Below, in pieces: positions 25,001 to 33,830 of a DNA stretch of 64,000 nt. The first letter of the stretch is position 1; the number at the start of each line of letters is the position of its first letter. The position numbers and the translations under genes were made by a program. The notes beneath the pieces are model-generated. The model had not been told where the DNA came from. It worked only from the letters and a program-made list of their open reading frames with translations, and made no database searches. Origin of the DNA: Oscillospiraceae bacterium. GTDB lineage: Bacteria > Bacillota > Clostridia > Oscillospirales > Acutalibacteraceae. Location: NCBI GenBank assembly GCA_015066205.1, contig SVOV01000006.1, forward strand, positions 26,491 to 90,490, given 5' to 3'.

Positions 25001-26095
25001 ATGACAATCAATATTGGCGAAACAATAAAATCAATGCGTAAGAACAAAAGTATAACTCAGGAGACGCTTGCGAATTTTCTCGGTGTTAGCAATCAGAGCA
25101 TAAGCAAATGGGAGCGTAATGAAACATATCCCGATATTACTATGCTTCCTGCAATAGCTTCTTTTTTCGGCACAAGCGTTGACAATCTTCTTTGTATTAA
25201 CAAAATTGAACAGGAACAAAAAATTCAGTATTATTGCAATGAGTATTCAAGGCTTTGGAGTGAGCATAAATCCGATGATGTGACGGCATTAATGAAGCAA
25301 GCGGTGTGTGAATTCCCCGGTAATTTTGATTTACTTGTAAAATATCTGAACTGCCTTACAAATGCACAGCTCAATGCAAATCGTTTGCTTGAGGTCAGAG
25401 ATGAGGCACAGAATATTTATGACTTAATTCAAGAGCAGTGCACAACCGATAGCATCAGAATTTGGACAAAGAAGCTGATGTGCAGATATCTGAGCAGATT
25501 AAGTGTGATTGATACAAGCGGAGTAGATATAACCCATGCCGAAAAAGTATTGTCGGGTATGCCATTAATGCAGAACTCAAGAGATATTGAAGCTATGTAT
25601 ATTTATCACAATGATGCAGAAAAAAGGAAACAAGCCTGTGCAAACGGTGTTTCTGAGCTTTTAAGATTACTTGGTGAAACCATGTTCAGAACTTATGAGG
25701 AGCCTACGGACTATGATGAAAAGGTTTTAGAGAGTTTTATCGATTTGCTGAAAGCTGTTATGCCAGATGAGGATTACGGAAAGAGCTTCAATCATATTAT
25801 TTACAATTATGGTTATCTCGGTGTAAAGAGATATTTGAATGGTAACGAAGAAAGTGCCATCAGATGCTTTGAGGAAGAAGTGAGACTTGCCAAAGCTTTT
25901 GACAGTTTACCTGACATTTCCGTAAGTACATCGCCTGTTGTAAATGGTGCAATATTTGAAAAGACAAAAACAAATCTCGGAACGAGTAAAATGCAGAGCA
26001 GAGTAAAGCACCTTTTGACAAACAGATATCCGCTTTCAGAAGAATTCAGAGAGAAACCTGCATTCAAAAAATTGATAAACAGTATTGAGTGCTAA
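25001..26095 (+). CDS. XRE-family regulator with TPR-like C-terminal region
   Basis: About 364 residues. The N-terminal HTH is classic (IGETIKSMRKNKSITQETLA...VSNQSISKWERNETYPDITM), followed by about 280 residues of helical repeats of the TPR type (residues about 70-360). These could bind a signalling peptide as in RRNPP-like proteins or mediate protein contacts. The ATG at 25001 has an AAGGAG site; the ATG at 24938 has none. No small peptide gene is evident next to it. Confidence 0.85.
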   Translation: MTINIGETIKSMRKNKSITQETLANFLGVSNQSISKWERNETYPDITMLPAIASFFGTSVDNLLCINKIEQEQKIQYYCNEYSRLWSEHKSDDVTALMKQAVCEFPGNFDLLVKYLNCLTNAQLNANRLLEVRDEAQNIYDLIQEQCTTDSIRIWTKKLMCRYLSRLSVIDTSGVDITHAEKVLSGMPLMQNSRDIEAMYIYHNDAEKRKQACANGVSELLRLLGETMFRTYEEPTDYDEKVLESFIDLLKAVMPDEDYGKSFNHIIYNYGYLGVKRYLNGNEESAIRCFEEEVRLAKAFDSLPDISVSTSPVVNGAIFEKTKTNLGTSKMQSRVKHLLTNRYPLSEEFREKPAFKKLINSIEC

Positions 26096-26105
26096 ATGGA
26101 AAATT

Positions 26106-26132
26106 CGCACCGTAGCAGATTGCTATGGTGCG
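26106..26132. terminator. Hairpin after the XRE/TPR gene
   Basis: CGCACCGTAGCA (26106-26117) pairs with TGCTATGGTGCG (26121-26132) with one mismatch; the downstream T-run is poor, so termination may be weak. Confidence 0.5.
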
Positions 26133-26162
26133 GATTACTGTTTATAAGAAACTCATGAAATA

Positions 26163-26191
26163 TTGAAATACATTTCATTTTATGCTATCAT
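26163..26191 (+). promoter_or_regulatory. SigA promoter of the 26229-27484 operon
   Basis: -35 TTGAAA (26163-26168), 17 bp, -10 TATCAT (26186-26191). Confidence 0.65.
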
Positions 26192-26228
26192 TAAAATATA
26201 AAATCATAAAAGGAAGCGTTATGCTGAT

Positions 26229-26711
26229 ATGTATAAAAGCATCTTTGATTATATTGATGAAAATTTAAGCGGTGATATGAAGCAGACTGCTTTAGATTTT
26301 GCTAATTATTTACAGGATAGCTGTGTTGAGTTTATAAAAGACAACGGTTATTGGAAAGACAAAATATATTATCTTTGCAAATTTAACGGTGAATATGTTT
26401 GTTTTATAGCAATTAAAGACACGGATGAACCTGAAAATCACTGGACAATATGGTCTGAGGACAGTAATGCCTACGAAGATGTAACTGTTGATGATAGTGT
26501 AAAAATTGCAGCGTGGAAATATGTTGACCATTGCGGTAATTGTGGCTCTTGTGGTGGTGGAAAAACTAAAAATATCTTTGGTAGAGTTTTTGACGATGTA
26601 TGCGGTTGCACTTTCCGTATTGATAATGCAATTCAAAATGATTTACCGTTTTTGAAGAAAATGATTGAATTTCGAATTGATGAAATTTCAAATAATGGAG
26701 CATCGCTATGA
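26229..26711 (+). CDS. Hypothetical protein with a CxxCxxC cluster
   Basis: A 160-residue soluble protein. The centre holds CGNCGSCGGGK, a likely metal-binding knuckle, with another Cys pair in DDVCGCTF about 20 residues later, so four or more thiolates are available. The N-terminal half (IDENLSGDMKQTALDFANYL) is helical. The C-terminal IEFRIDEISNN is typical of small Clostridia hypotheticals. Its stop overlaps the methyltransferase start by 4 nt, which links the two. Function unknown. Confidence 0.65.
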   Translation: MYKSIFDYIDENLSGDMKQTALDFANYLQDSCVEFIKDNGYWKDKIYYLCKFNGEYVCFIAIKDTDEPENHWTIWSEDSNAYEDVTVDDSVKIAAWKYVDHCGNCGSCGGGKTKNIFGRVFDDVCGCTFRIDNAIQNDLPFLKKMIEFRIDEISNNGASL

Positions 26712-27484
26712 ATTTACATAAAGAAAGTGAAATGTTCAACCAAGCTGCAGAGTATTATGACAAATACCGCCCCGGTTATCCGCAAGAAATTATAGAATCT
26801 TTGATATCTGTAACGGGTATAACTGAGGGCTCTGATTTATTGGAAATTGGTTGCGGAAGCGGTAAGGCGACAGAACAACTTACCGGGAATGGTTTTAACA
26901 TTTTAGGTATAGATCCCGGTGAAGATTTGGTTCGTATCGGCAACGAGCGATTCAAAAATGAAAATATAAACTTTATAAAAGGTAGATTTGAAGAACATGA
27001 CTTCGGTCAGAAAAAGTTTGATGTTGTGTATGCAGCTCAGTCATTCCATTGGGTTCCTCAGCCAGTCGGATATCAGAAGTGTGCCGATGTTATTAAAGAA
27101 AATGGGTATTTAGCTTTGTTTTGGAATATGTATATCCTTTATGATAACGATTTGGGCAAAGAACTGCTTGAAATATCCAAACGTTATGGTGGCATAGCAG
27201 ATTTTGTTTCAGAATACGAATGCGAAAACAGAATTGCATCTATCGTATCACAAATAGTTGGTTCCAAACTTTTTGAAAAGCCGACTGTAATCAGAAAACT
27301 GTGGGAACAGAACTATACGGCTGATGAATTTTACGGTTTTGCATTAACGGGTAACAGATTTATGCAAAACTCAGACGAAGATAAGAAAAAAGCTTATAAC
27401 GACATTGTTGCTTTAGCAGAAAAGAACGGAGGTATCATAGCACGCCCATATTTATGTGTTTTGTATATTACAAAGAAAAAGTAA
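26708..27484 (+). CDS. Class I SAM-dependent methyltransferase
   Basis: 258 residues. Motif I LLEIGCGSGKATEQL lies at residues about 44-58, the acidic motif II is NILGIDPGEDLV, and the post-motif YAAQSFHWVPQPVGYQ is the UbiE/small-molecule type. The C-terminus ends LCVLYITKKK. The substrate is unknown. It is translationally coupled to the Cys-cluster protein and followed by an AraC-type gene 61 nt later. Confidence 0.88.
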   Translation: MNLHKESEMFNQAAEYYDKYRPGYPQEIIESLISVTGITEGSDLLEIGCGSGKATEQLTGNGFNILGIDPGEDLVRIGNERFKNENINFIKGRFEEHDFGQKKFDVVYAAQSFHWVPQPVGYQKCADVIKENGYLALFWNMYILYDNDLGKELLEISKRYGGIADFVSEYECENRIASIVSQIVGSKLFEKPTVIRKLWEQNYTADEFYGFALTGNRFMQNSDEDKKKAYNDIVALAEKNGGIIARPYLCVLYITKKK

Positions 27485-27545
27485 TTTGTCCATATAAATC
27501 AAGAAAAGAAATTGATTTGTTGATATCATATTTCAAGGGTGCCGT

Positions 27546-28430
27546 ATGTTCGATTTAGAAATAGTTGTTGCTACTCAGAAATACATAAAGTTACATCATA
27601 ACGATGCTGATTTCAGTATTGAAAACATCTGTCATGCCATCGGATATTCCCGCCGTCAGCTTGACAGATTGTTTCATAAATTCTTGCAGACAACTCTTTA
27701 TGAATATGTAAATGCTATTGTTTTAAGTAAAAGTGCAGAGAAGCTGATTACCACAGTTGATAATGTGCTTGATGTAGCTTTAGACAGCCATTTCACTTCC
27801 CACGAAGGTTATACAAGGTCATTTGCAAAACGGTTTTCTGTTACTCCTGATGAGTACCGTAAAAGTCCGATTGCAATACCTTTGTACATCGGTCACCCTG
27901 CAAATCATTATTATATCTTGAAAGAAGGACGAGAAATGGAAAGCACATCAATCTGTACTGTAACACCTGTAAACAGACCGAAAAGAAAACTTATTTTTCT
28001 GCCGTCAAAATCGGCAACAGGGTATTTATCTTATTGTGAAGAAGTAGGGTGTGATTGGGAGGGGCTTCAGAACAGTATCCCTGAAAAGTTTGATACCGCC
28101 GCAATTCTTGAATTGCCTGATTTTTTACAAGAGGACGGTTACAGCAATATTGCTTCAGGTGTTGATGTTCCTTTGGATTATAATAAGCCTTTGCCCGACG
28201 GCTACAAAACAGCAGAACTTCCCGAATGCACATTACTTTATTTTCAGAGTGAGCCTTATGATAATCCCGATGATTTTGGCGTTTACATCGGTAAGGTTTA
28301 CAAGGCATTGGAAAATTATAACTTTGAACGCTACGGTTATAAACTTGCAAACAATATCGCTCCGACTTTCAACTTCGGCGCCGAGACCGATGTCGGTGCA
28401 AGAATTGCTGTTCCGGTTGTCAGAATTTAA
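27546..28430 (+). CDS. AraC-family regulator with C-terminal GyrI-like effector domain
   Basis: 294 residues. The N-terminal double HTH (residues about 1-105; FSIENICHAIGYSRRQLDRLFHKF, SHEGYTRSFAKRFSVTPDEY) precedes a GyrI/BmrR-like ligand-binding domain (about 125-294). This is the Rob/MarA-with-sensor arrangement, which often controls drug efflux or detoxification. Here the upstream methyltransferase could be the target. Ligand unknown. Confidence 0.87.
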   Translation: MFDLEIVVATQKYIKLHHNDADFSIENICHAIGYSRRQLDRLFHKFLQTTLYEYVNAIVLSKSAEKLITTVDNVLDVALDSHFTSHEGYTRSFAKRFSVTPDEYRKSPIAIPLYIGHPANHYYILKEGREMESTSICTVTPVNRPKRKLIFLPSKSATGYLSYCEEVGCDWEGLQNSIPEKFDTAAILELPDFLQEDGYSNIASGVDVPLDYNKPLPDGYKTAELPECTLLYFQSEPYDNPDDFGVYIGKVYKALENYNFERYGYKLANNIAPTFNFGAETDVGARIAVPVVRI

Positions 28431-28448
28431 CATATCCGATGAGAGTAA

Positions 28449-28483
28449 AACAGCTGCCGCAGTCCTTTGCGGCAGCTGTTTTT
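28449..28483. terminator. Bidirectional terminator between the AraC and GH16 genes
   Basis: Perfect arms AACAGCTGCCGCA and TGCGGCAGCTGTT around a 6-nt loop, then TTT. Confidence 0.85.
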
Positions 28484-28492
28484 CAGAAACAA

Positions 28493-29341
28493 TTATTTAT
28501 ATTGATACACTTTTACATAGTCTACAATGAAGAAGGAATCTTCAGCAGGCTTGTTTTCTCTTTCAGACGGGATACCGTTTTCACCGCGCATTTCAACAGA
28601 AAGAATAAGATATTCTTCATTCTGACTTACACCGCCGAAATCAGTGCGGAATGTTTCAACACCGTTGATATAGAAAATGTATTCATTTTCATTCCATTCA
28701 AGGCCATATGTGTTATAGTTTTCATAGGGGTTGTTATTGATTAAAAACTGTGTTGCACCGTGGGATTTGTGTGCTTCGTTATAGCCGTCGAAATGCAGAT
28801 TTGATGTAATGCTGTGAGGCTTTCTTTTTCCGTAGCAATCGCTTTCAAATATGTCAATTTCTGTGCCGTCTTTTCCCGAGCCGTCTTCTTCATAAACGCC
28901 GTCATTCATAAGCCAGAAGGCACTCCATATATCTGCGCCCTCAGGTAATATGCAGCGGCACTCGAAATATCCGAATTTCTGGCTGAAGCCGTTCGGCGCA
29001 TCTGAATCGGTATCAATACCCGCTGTGTACCAGCCTGCACCTTTACCGCCCATTCCGTCTTCAATATATGTTACCGGAATAACAAGATTTCCGTTTTCGG
29101 TATATGCAAGATTCTGATTCCAATAGCTGCCTTTTCTTGCTTCTGTTGTGTTTCCGTACTGATAATGACCTGACCATACGCTGCGGTCAAGTTCACCTGT
29201 AAATTCTTCTTCAAAAGTAAGCTCAAATACATCCATATTGACTTTTTGTCCCATTGGTCTGCAGGGGATGTCAAGTGCAACGCAGAGAGTAATGATAAGT
29301 GAGCAAATGAACGCTGTGATTCTGCTGAATAATGCTGTCAT
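28493..29341 (-). CDS. Secreted GH16 beta-glucanase-type glycoside hydrolase
   Basis: A 282-residue protein with an N-terminal signal segment (residues about 5-25). The GH16 signature is GTEIDIFES with nucleophile Glu161, Asp163 and acid/base Glu166. Conserved FEEEFTGELDRSVW and WNENEYIFYINGVE strands flank it. Family members cut beta-1,3/1,4-glucans, laminarin, agarose or porphyran; subfamily cannot be read by eye. It is monocistronic with its own promoter and no wall-anchoring motif, so it is probably released or membrane-tethered. Confidence 0.92.
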   Translation of the reverse strand: MTALFSRITAFICSLIITLCVALDIPCRPMGQKVNMDVFELTFEEEFTGELDRSVWSGHYQYGNTTEARKGSYWNQNLAYTENGNLVIPVTYIEDGMGGKGAGWYTAGIDTDSDAPNGFSQKFGYFECRCILPEGADIWSAFWLMNDGVYEEDGSGKDGTEIDIFESDCYGKRKPHSITSNLHFDGYNEAHKSHGATQFLINNNPYENYNTYGLEWNENEYIFYINGVETFRTDFGGVSQNEEYLILSVEMRGENGIPSERENKPAEDSFFIVDYVKVYQYK

Positions 29342-29370
29342 ATTTATTCCTCCTATTATTTTCTATTCAT

Positions 29371-29400
29371 ATATTACAATAAATGTATTTATTTTGTCAA
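29371..29400 (-). promoter_or_regulatory. SigA promoter of the GH16 gene
   Basis: Minus-strand -35 TTGACA (29395-29400), 18 bp, -10 TAATAT (29371-29376). Confidence 0.7.
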
Positions 29401-29435
29401 ATTCATTAAATACTGCTTTAGAAATAATTTATTTG

Positions 29436-29464
29436 TTGAATTTTTTTGAAATATTAATTATACT
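29436..29464 (+). promoter_or_regulatory. SigA promoter of the macro-domain operon
   Basis: -35 TTGAAT (29436-29441), 17 bp, -10 TATACT (29459-29464). Confidence 0.75.
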
Positions 29465-29493
29465 GAAATCAAGAAACTTTAAGAGGGATCAGA

Positions 29494-30510
29494 ATGCCGC
29501 TGCATATTGTAAGACAGGATATAACAAAAATTGAAGTTGATGCCATTGTCAACACAACAAACGAACAAATGATAGGCTACAGCGGAGTCGATAAAGCTGT
29601 ACACACTAAAGCAGGTGCCGAGCTTGAAAAGGAATGCGAAAAATTACGACCTCTCGGGCTTGGTGAAGTTAAGATTTCGGGCGGATATGATCTTCCTGCA
29701 AAATACATTATTCATACATCGGGCCCTGTATGGCGAGGAGGTCTTTCGGGCGAGAAGAGCATTCTTAAGTCCTGCTATTATGAAGCTCTTAAATTATCCG
29801 TTGAAAAAGGCTTTGAAACTGTCGCCTTTCCACTGATCTCTTCGGGTGCATACGGATATCCCAAGGATCAGGTGTTGAAATTTGCAGTACAGGTCATATC
29901 GGACTTTCTCAAGGAAAATGAACTAACGGTCTATCTTTGTGTTTTTGACCGTACATCTTATGAGTTCAGCCGTGCTTTGTTTTGTGATATCACAGATTAT
30001 CTTAACTCCGATATTGAAGCTGTATCAAATATATCTTCATTGCCAAAAAGAAAAAGGGCGTCTGTTTTTCCGTCGGTGTATTCTGCGGATGAATGCAGTG
30101 CCGTTCTTTCTTGCCGCGAAAGCTCAAATGATGAAGATAAGTCTTTTGAAGAATATATGAAAAATATGGATAAACCATTTTCATATAAATTATTTGATCT
30201 CATCGATAAAAGCGGAATGACAGATGTCGAATGCTATAAAAAGGCAAATATTGACAAAAAGACATTTTCAAAGATAAAATGCAATCCTGATACTTACCGC
30301 CCCTCAAAGCAGACTGCTGTTGCATTTGCTATCGCATTAAAGCTTGACCTTGATGAAACTCAGGAGCTTTTAGCATCAGCGGGACTGACTTTATCAAAAA
30401 GCTTTACATTTGATAAGATTATCAGATACTTTATTCAAAAAGGTATTTATGATGTATTTGAAATCAACGAAGCTCTGTTTGAATTCGATCAGACCTTACT
30501 TGGTTGTTAA
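29494..30510 (+). CDS. Macro-domain protein with C-terminal HTH-like helical domain
   Basis: A 338-residue protein. The first about 170 residues are a macro domain that binds or cleaves ADP-ribose adducts (VDAIVNTTNEQM, YSGVDKAVHTKAG, YIIHTSGPVW, FPLISSGAYGYP). A charged linker (about 175-225) leads to a C-terminal helical domain (about 228-338; NIDKKTFSKIK, PSKQTAVAFAIALKLDLDET, LLASAGLTLS) that recurs in Clostridia on macro, vWA and other modules and resembles an XRE fold. Likely an ADP-ribosylation reader or eraser in signalling or stress. DUF1349 follows in the operon. Confidence 0.87.
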   Translation: MPLHIVRQDITKIEVDAIVNTTNEQMIGYSGVDKAVHTKAGAELEKECEKLRPLGLGEVKISGGYDLPAKYIIHTSGPVWRGGLSGEKSILKSCYYEALKLSVEKGFETVAFPLISSGAYGYPKDQVLKFAVQVISDFLKENELTVYLCVFDRTSYEFSRALFCDITDYLNSDIEAVSNISSLPKRKRASVFPSVYSADECSAVLSCRESSNDEDKSFEEYMKNMDKPFSYKLFDLIDKSGMTDVECYKKANIDKKTFSKIKCNPDTYRPSKQTAVAFAIALKLDLDETQELLASAGLTLSKSFTFDKIIRYFIQKGIYDVFEINEALFEFDQTLLGC

Positions 30511-30524
30511 TAAAGGAGATTACT

Positions 30525-31127
30525 ATGGATATCAAAGAATTAAAGTGGATAAGAGAGCCCTCGGAATATAAAATTTCCGAAGAAAAAATTGAAATTATTA
30601 CAGAGCCGCATACGGATTTATGGCAGAGGACATATTATCATTTCAGAAATGACAATGCGCCTGTTTTACAGTGGGGAACAGATGAAAAGTATTTTTCCTT
30701 TACAGTAAAAACTGAATTTTTCTCAAAGCACAGATTCGATCAGTGCGGAATCGTAATGTATCTTGACTCCGATAATTGGCTTAAAGCTTCCGTAGAATAT
30801 GAAAATGATACTTTTCAGCATTTGGGCAGTGTTGTTACCAATAACGGTTATTCAGACTGGGCAACAACAGAAATTCCCGCTGATGTAAAATCAATGTGGT
30901 ATCGTTTCAGCAGAAGAGAGGATGATTACTGTATTGAATGTTCACAGGACGGTGTGCGTTTTTGTCAGATGAGAGTCTGTCATATGTTCTGCGGCGGTGG
31001 CAGTATTAAATTCGGTATTTATGCCTGCAGTCCTGAGGATTCATCCTTCAGAGCAGTATTTACAGAACTTAATGTCGGTGAATGCCGATGGGCGGAACAT
31101 AACGGTCAGAAGCCTGATGATATATAA
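30525..31127 (+). CDS. DUF1349-family protein
   Basis: About 200 residues with the concanavalin-like DUF1349 fold (FSFTVKTEFFSKHRFDQCG, GIVMYLDSDNWLKASVEYE, WYRFSRREDDYCIECSQDG). Members are related to yeast Ree1-like proteins, and their activity is undefined. AAAGGAG before the ATG at 30525 fixes this start against the earlier in-frame TTG. It is co-transcribed with the macro-domain gene, 14 nt apart. Confidence 0.85.
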   Translation: MDIKELKWIREPSEYKISEEKIEIITEPHTDLWQRTYYHFRNDNAPVLQWGTDEKYFSFTVKTEFFSKHRFDQCGIVMYLDSDNWLKASVEYENDTFQHLGSVVTNNGYSDWATTEIPADVKSMWYRFSRREDDYCIECSQDGVRFCQMRVCHMFCGGGSIKFGIYACSPEDSSFRAVFTELNVGECRWAEHNGQKPDDI

Positions 31128-31230
31128 TTTTTCAGATGTAAGCATCTTCGCTCTTTCAGAATAATACAGAGCTTTCTTTTGATTCGGGAAAAAAGGTCTA
31201 CCGTCAAGCGACCATTTTTATGAAAATCCT

Positions 31231-31271
31231 TGATATAATAACGGCTGTAAGGAGAATATCCTACAGCCGTT
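31231..31271 (+). promoter_or_regulatory. Extended -10 promoter and 5' leader hairpin of the vWA gene
   Basis: TGATATAAT (31232-31239) is an extended -10 element. Directly after it, AACGGCTGTAAGGA (31240-31253) pairs with TCCTACAGCCGTT (31259-31271) with one bulge. The RNA would begin in or at this stem, a 5' stabiliser or operator rather than a terminator, since no T-run follows. Confidence 0.5.
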
Positions 31272-31298
31272 AATTAATATTAAAAGGAGAAATGAATT

Positions 31299-31949
31299 AT
31301 GGAAAAAAAGAATAATACTACGGAGCTTGTTTTTATCCTCGACAGAAGCGGTTCAATGGCAGGACTTGAAAAGGATACTATCGGGGGATTCAATGCAATG
31401 ATAGAAAAGCAGAAGAAGGAAAAAGGGGAGTGCCTTGTTTCAACCGTACTTTTTGATAATACATCTGAGGTTATTCACGATAGGGTAAAACTTTCTGAAA
31501 TACGGCCGATGAATGAAGAAGAGTATTATGTAAGAGGATGTACTGCTCTTATTGATGCTATAGGCGGTGCAATCCATCATATCGGAAATGTTCATAAGTA
31601 TGCAAGAAAAGAAGATGTTCCTGAGCATACAATGTTTATCATTACAACCGACGGAATGGAAAATGCAAGTCATCGCTACAGCAGTGAGGATGTTAAAAGA
31701 ATGATAGAAAGACAAAAGTCGAAATACGGATGGGAATTTCTCTTCATTGGCGCTAATATAGATGCTGTTGAAACTGCTGCCCGTTACGGTATTGAAAAAG
31801 ACAGAGCCGTTGATTACAGAGCTGACAGAGAGGGTACTGCAGTATTATATTCGGCAGTTTCTGATGCAGTTTGCGAAATCAGAAGCAATAAAGCTGTATC
31901 TGAAAGCTGGAGAAAGAAAATAGAATTTGACAATAATAACAGAAAATAA
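31299..31949 (+). CDS. Cytoplasmic von Willebrand A-domain protein
   Basis: 216 residues, a single vWA domain. The MIDAS is complete: Asp15-Arg-Ser17-Gly-Ser19 in FILDRSGSMAG, Thr in RGCTALIDA and Asp in ITTDGMENAS. There is no signal peptide. Such stand-alone proteins (TerY-like) act as assembly or signalling adaptors. The neighbouring macro-domain operon suggests shared use in a stress response; promoters are separate. Confidence 0.88.
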   Translation: MEKKNNTTELVFILDRSGSMAGLEKDTIGGFNAMIEKQKKEKGECLVSTVLFDNTSEVIHDRVKLSEIRPMNEEEYYVRGCTALIDAIGGAIHHIGNVHKYARKEDVPEHTMFIITTDGMENASHRYSSEDVKRMIERQKSKYGWEFLFIGANIDAVETAARYGIEKDRAVDYRADREGTAVLYSAVSDAVCEIRSNKAVSESWRKKIEFDNNNRK

Positions 31950-31960
31950 GCATATAAACA

Positions 31961-31998
31961 AAAAAGGCAAAGAGTCCAAACTCTTTGCCTTGATTTTA
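31961..31998. terminator. Bidirectional terminator between the vWA and aldolase genes
   Basis: Perfect arms AAGGCAAAGAGT (31964-31975) and ACTCTTTGCCTT (31980-31991) with A/T runs on both sides. Confidence 0.85.
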
Positions 31999-32000
31999 TA

Positions 32001-32927
32001 TTAGCCTACCCATTTTTTTACAGCTGTTTCTACGAGATCTGCAACCTTTTCAACAATTACGCTATCCTCATCAGCGAGATTGAGAAGAGGTTCTCTTACT
32101 CCGCCGAGTTCAAGTCCGGCTCTGAGTTTAAGAGCAGCCTTTGCAGTTGCGTACATATTACCCTTTGTTGAACACATTGTGTAAATAACTTCATTTATAT
32201 CATCCTGAAGTTTACCTGCGTTCTCAAAATCGCCTGCTTCAAGCATTTCATTGAGTTTAACAAAAAGCTCAGGCATAACGCCGTATGTGCCGCCGATACC
32301 GCCGTCAGCGCCGATAAGTCTACCGCCGACAAACTGTTCGTCGGGTCCGTTGAAAACAACGATCTCTTTATTGTTAAGCTTTGCCTGTCTTTTGAACATC
32401 TGAATGTCCTGAATGGGCATTGATGAGTTCTTTACACCGATAACCTTGGGGTTTTTGAGCATTTCGTCAAAAAGTGAAAGTGTAAGAGAAACACCTGCAA
32501 GCTGCGGGATATTATATATAATATAATCAGTATCGGGAGCAGCTGCGGAAATATCGTTCCAGTATTTTGCAATAGCTCTTTCAGGAAGCTTGAAATAAAT
32601 AGGAGGAATTGTGGCAATGGCATCAACCCCGAGGGACTGAGCGTGACGGGCAAGCTCACAGCTTTCTCTTGTATTGTTGCACGCAACATGAGCAATTATC
32701 GCAATTCTTCCCTTTGCTGCTTCCATAACAGCTTCAAGTGTCTGCTTTCTTTCTTCAACCGTAAGATAAATACATTCACCGGATGAGCCGCCGACATAAA
32801 GACCTGCAACTCCCTTTGAAATAAGAAATTCAACTAACTGCTTTGTGCCTTCCTTTGAAACATTTCCTTCTTTATCGTAGCAAGCATAAAAAGCGGGAAA
32901 TATTCCTCTGTACTTTTCAAGACTCAA
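32001..32927 (-). CDS. nanA: N-acetylneuraminate lyase-like aldolase (DHDPS family)
   Basis: About 308 residues of the class I aldolase TIM-barrel family. GGSSGECIYLT is the substrate-carboxylate loop, Tyr138 in IIYNIPQLAG is the proton shuttle, and Lys166 in GVKNSS forms the Schiff base. The YNIP motif and the length favour N-acetylneuraminate lyase over dihydrodipicolinate synthase. This reaction splits sialic acid into ManNAc and pyruvate. No nanE, nanK or transporter is alongside, so the substrate is inferred. The TTG at 32927 is preferred because AGAGG directly abuts the ATG at 32936. Confidence 0.82.
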   Translation of the reverse strand: MSLEKYRGIFPAFYACYDKEGNVSKEGTKQLVEFLISKGVAGLYVGGSSGECIYLTVEERKQTLEAVMEAAKGRIAIIAHVACNNTRESCELARHAQSLGVDAIATIPPIYFKLPERAIAKYWNDISAAAPDTDYIIYNIPQLAGVSLTLSLFDEMLKNPKVIGVKNSSMPIQDIQMFKRQAKLNNKEIVVFNGPDEQFVGGRLIGADGGIGGTYGVMPELFVKLNEMLEAGDFENAGKLQDDINEVIYTMCSTKGNMYATAKAALKLRAGLELGGVREPLLNLADEDSVIVEKVADLVETAVKKWVG

Positions 32928-32971
32928 AAAAATCATCCTCTTTCGTTATTTCTTGATTAATTTACCTTAAA

Positions 32972-33000
32972 ATTATATCACAAGGATCTTATATAGTAAA
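32972..33000 (-). promoter_or_regulatory. SigA promoter of the aldolase gene
   Basis: Minus-strand -35 TTTACT (32995-33000), 17 bp, extended -10 TGATATAAT (TATAAT at 32972-32977). Confidence 0.7.
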
Positions 33001-33055
33001 GAATAAAAAACAAATTTATTGAAAAATGACATTCAGAAATCATTTGCTGTTCAGA

Positions 33056-33084
33056 TTGATTTTTTATGCGGAAAATAGTATAAT
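33056..33084 (+). promoter_or_regulatory. SigA promoter of the LytTR/GHKL operon
   Basis: -35 TTGATT (33056-33061), 17 bp, perfect -10 TATAAT (33079-33084). Confidence 0.8.
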
Positions 33085-33116
33085 TACACTGAAACTGATT
33101 GAAAGGACTGAATTAT

Positions 33117-33830
33117 TTGCTCAATATTGCAATTTGCGATGATGAATCTGCCCAAATTGAATATCTGACATCGCTTGTATGCGAATGGGCAAAATCATCC
33201 GGAACAGTATTTAGTGTTTCAGGTTTTTTAAGTGCTGAAGCTTTTCTCTTTAAGTATGAGGAAGACAAAAACTTCGATATTCTTCTGCTCGATATTCAGA
33301 TGAAGGCGATGGACGGGATTGAGCTTGCTGAAATAATCCGTAAAAGCAACAGCAGCATACAGATAGTTTTCATAACAGGTTTTCCGGATTATATTTCCCG
33401 TGGATACGATGTTTCGGCTCTTCATTATCTTATTAAACCCGTTGAAAATGAAAAGCTGTCTGAGGTTCTTTCCAAGGCTTGTAAAAACCTTAAAAAAGAA
33501 GATAAATTTATTCTGCTTTCCGTTGACAATGAGAGTTTTAAAATCAGTCTGAAAGATATAATTTTTGTTGAAGCATTCGGGCATTCAAGCAGCGTTGTTT
33601 GTGAAAACGGAGAGTTCAATGTTAAGCTCCCGATTTCGGATATTTCTAAAATGCTTGACGAGAGTTTCGTGCAATGCCACCGTTCATACATTGCAAATCT
33701 TCAGCATATTTCAAGAATCACCAAAACGGATGTTGTCTTTGACAGTGACAAAAGCATTCCTGTTTCAAGGCGAATGTATAACGATGTCAATATGGCATTC
33801 ATCAAATTTTACAGAGGTAGTATTAAATGA
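33117..33830 (+). CDS. LytTR-family response regulator
   Basis: About 237 residues: a receiver domain (IAICDDESAQIEY; phospho-Asp in ILLLDIQMKAMDG; Lys in YLIKPVENEK) and a C-terminal LytTR DNA-binding domain (about 140-237; FVQCHRSYIANLQHI, IPVSRRMYNDVN). This is the AgrA/ComE layout that often controls peptide production or transport. The TTG at 33117, giving MLNIAICDDE, is preferred over the TTG at 33099 because AAAGG lies about 10 nt upstream and the receiver begins directly. The kinase gene overlaps by 4 nt. Confidence 0.9.
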   Translation: MLNIAICDDESAQIEYLTSLVCEWAKSSGTVFSVSGFLSAEAFLFKYEEDKNFDILLLDIQMKAMDGIELAEIIRKSNSSIQIVFITGFPDYISRGYDVSALHYLIKPVENEKLSEVLSKACKNLKKEDKFILLSVDNESFKISLKDIIFVEAFGHSSSVVCENGEFNVKLPISDISKMLDESFVQCHRSYIANLQHISRITKTDVVFDSDKSIPVSRRMYNDVNMAFIKFYRGSIK

